Part shown: positions 62,216 through 64,000 of the stretch, piece after piece | Layout: each line of letters opens with the position of its first letter | How positions within the stretch are numbered: the stretch's first letter is position 1 | From: Effrenium voratum | Lineage: Eukaryota; Sar; Dinophyceae; Suessiales; Symbiodiniaceae | Length of the DNA: 64,000 nucleotides | Reading direction: 5' to 3' | NCBI GenBank assembly: GCA_963377175.1 | Contig: CAUJNA010000451.1 | Coordinates: 123,501 to 187,500 of the forward strand | Made by a program: the position numbers and the translations under genes | The notes under the pieces: model-generated | Seen by the model: only the letters and a program-made list of their open reading frames with translations | The model's database searches: none | What the model was told of the DNA's origin: nothing

Positions 62216-63670
62216 CCACACCAAACCGTTGAGGGAATTAAGGCGAACTCGCCCTGACACCCTATACGCTGTCTAGTGTGTATATGCAAACGGGAAATAT
62301 GAAGCCAAGAGAAATCGAGAAGGGCCGCCAACCGTTGGGAGAAGTCTGACAGGCAGTGAGTGTTTCTGGCTTGTCTCCACCTCAGGGGTAAACGGTAAGC
62401 TTTCGTTTTCGTAGGGAAGTGATCCACTGGAGGGGAACGAGCAGGGTCCTCCGGATGAATCCAAGTTGACATTGATTTGAAAGGCTTACTTTTTGCCTGC
62501 GTGTGCTTTGGGGAAGAATGTTCTGGCTTCCCCAAGAACGACTAGCCATACATGGCTCCAATGATGGGATCCACTTTCCTGGGATATCTAGCCACAAGAA
62601 GACAGGCTGTAAATGGCTTGACCTTCCCGTAGGGACACTTATGGCCAACCTTTCTCTTGTTGCTTTTCCTTTGCAGGGCTCAACGTTGGTCCTGAAAACT
62701 TGCAGTAGGGACTTGTTGTTGCCATTGCAGTTCTGCCCGGGTGTTTGGGAAGGACATGTAGGATGTAAGGCAACTTGTAAGATGCAAAGTTTTCCACTGG
62801 AGATTTGATGTCTTTTGCCCTCTGCTTCGCACCGTGCTGCACTCCTTCAGGCGGAGGGATCCTCCTCTGAAGAAGCCGTGAATACCTTGATGAAGATCAT
62901 GCAGGCACCGCGTTTTGCTGGGTGTCTTTGCAGCTGTTCAGTTGGGTTTCGGCCCGTTGGCGTTAGGAGGTCTTCAGTCGATCCAGAAACCCGCTCGCGC
63001 GCCAGGTGTTTCCCTCGTCGGATCGGCTCCAGATGAACTGCCAGCATATTCTCACGTCACTCCCTTGGGGAGTGAGATTCGCCGAGAGCGTTCCATCACA
63101 AGTGGACGAATTTCGCATTTGTGAGTGGCAGGTTAGTGCACACACACGCTGGCCGGCGAGTTTCACGATCAGCTCATGCGACAAATGGCGTCTTCGGCTT
63201 TAAGCGTCGCGCCATCGTTTCCGGTGCTGCGATGTGCCTTGTGAAGCAGTCAAATGCCTCAGCTTTATTTCTCAAGGTCAACCATGTTTCCCGGACAGGT
63301 CAACCATGTTTCGTTGAGACAGTTGCCCAGGCAGACATGTGTGGTTTGCCCACATGAATCGATCTTTTTGCCGTTCCTCGTTCTTGTGTGGCACTCCTGT
63401 CTCACGCATTCAATAATCCCAGGGCATGCTTTGATGCTGGATATCTGCTGGATCCATTGAATCTTTTTCCGACGGTCGACACAGGACCCCCAGTCAGTCA
63501 CAGGTCCACTTGTCGCACTCGGACCAACCCAACCACCACCCACCACCCACCCAGCCACCACCACGGCCGAAGCCTCGCCGGTGCCTTTTCGTCCCATTGG
63601 CCTTGCGCTGAAGATCAGCGCGGCAAGTCCGTAGGGGCGCCTTGGCAAGGAGTGTACTCGTGAAGCCTAA

Positions 63671-63784
63671 TGGCTGTGGCGGTCAACAATAGGCACCCCA
63701 AATGGGAACCCAGGTAACTGTGGAAACGTGGACTGAAACCAGGGGTCCATTCTGGTGGTTTAGTTTGGGACCCATACCCACATG
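63671..63784 (-). mobile_element. Introner-like element, family A, reverse orientation
   Basis: Begins TGGCTGTGGCGGTCAA and ends TTTGGGACCCATACCCACAT. The interior is the reversed family core (GGGAACCCAGGTAAC, GGAAACGTGGACTGAAACC). Confidence 0.6.
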
Positions 63785-64000
63785 AGGAGAGGCTGACTCT
63801 TGTCTTGAGAAACAACTCCTTATGCCAGTAGCAGCGAGTCGACCCTAGCAGTATTTCCACTAGCTGGTCTTGGGAGAAGCATTTGGGACTTTTGTGGCTG
63901 TTGCCTCTCCACCAAGAATCCTGACACGTCCTTTAGCATGGACCCTGCATTGATCTCATGCTTCTCTGCAAGGAGTCCAAAACGTTGAGATGGCAAGAAT

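Noticed and set aside
1..64000. tRNA genes and CRISPR arrays
   Set aside because: Reading both strands for T-loop-like GGTTCGAATC boxes paired with an A box, and for regularly spaced repeats, gave no convincing candidate.

Overview
The window looks like nuclear DNA of a dinoflagellate, probably Suessiales/Symbiodiniaceae-like. This is an inference from: genes broken into very short exons (one gene fits a GC-AG intron); many short dispersed elements with inverted ends lying among exons, like the introner elements known from these algae; large microsatellite arrays; and a large retroelement whose reading frames are spaced as expected for spliced-leader trans-splicing. I see no bacterial operon, CRISPR array or convincing tRNA.

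Layout. 0-2 kb: an intronless gene for a secreted, threonine-rich, mucin-like surface protein. 2.3-3.5 kb: an ACAGAGAC octamer array. 6.5-9.5 kb: a gene with a large GC-rich terminal exon encoding a putative amidoligase (PF12224-like), preceded by intron minisatellites. 10.9-15.2 kb: scattered small exons of a TBC-domain Rab GTPase-activating protein. 15-31 kb: exon fragments of unidentified genes, a complete small PDZ-like gene at 26.0 kb, a fold-back element at 20.8 kb and repeats.

31.3-43.5 kb: the most unusual region, a ~12.15-kb mobile element bounded by nearly identical 342/344-bp direct repeats. It carries about ten reading frames, all on the + strand. They include a GIY-YIG endonuclease placed upstream of a Penelope-type reverse transcriptase (the permuted order of Naiad/Chlamys-type Penelope-like elements), an Arg/Ser-rich ORF1, several Pro/Arg/Ser-rich accessory proteins (one with a Cys/His zinc-like cluster), and four consecutive paralogs of an unfamiliar small protein family (W-[IV]-[RK]-I-[YF]-x-P-G ... 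REWR ... RDWxxxGYxR). Most spacers are 130-180 bp, T/G-rich with repeated TTGCTTG/TTGCATG words, and end in an AG about 28-54 bp before the ATG. The simplest reading is a polycistronic transcript resolved by trans-splicing. The terminal repeats can form a pseudoknot.

43.5-64 kb: again intron-rich and repeat-rich. It contains an intronless 385-aa unknown gene (49.2-50.3 kb), a 1.1-kb GA-rich tetranucleotide array, a 28S rRNA fragment at 54.6 kb, more inverted-end short elements and several orphan terminal exons.

Exon boundaries of intron-containing genes are approximate because no transcript data were available. All family assignments are from reading motifs, not searches.
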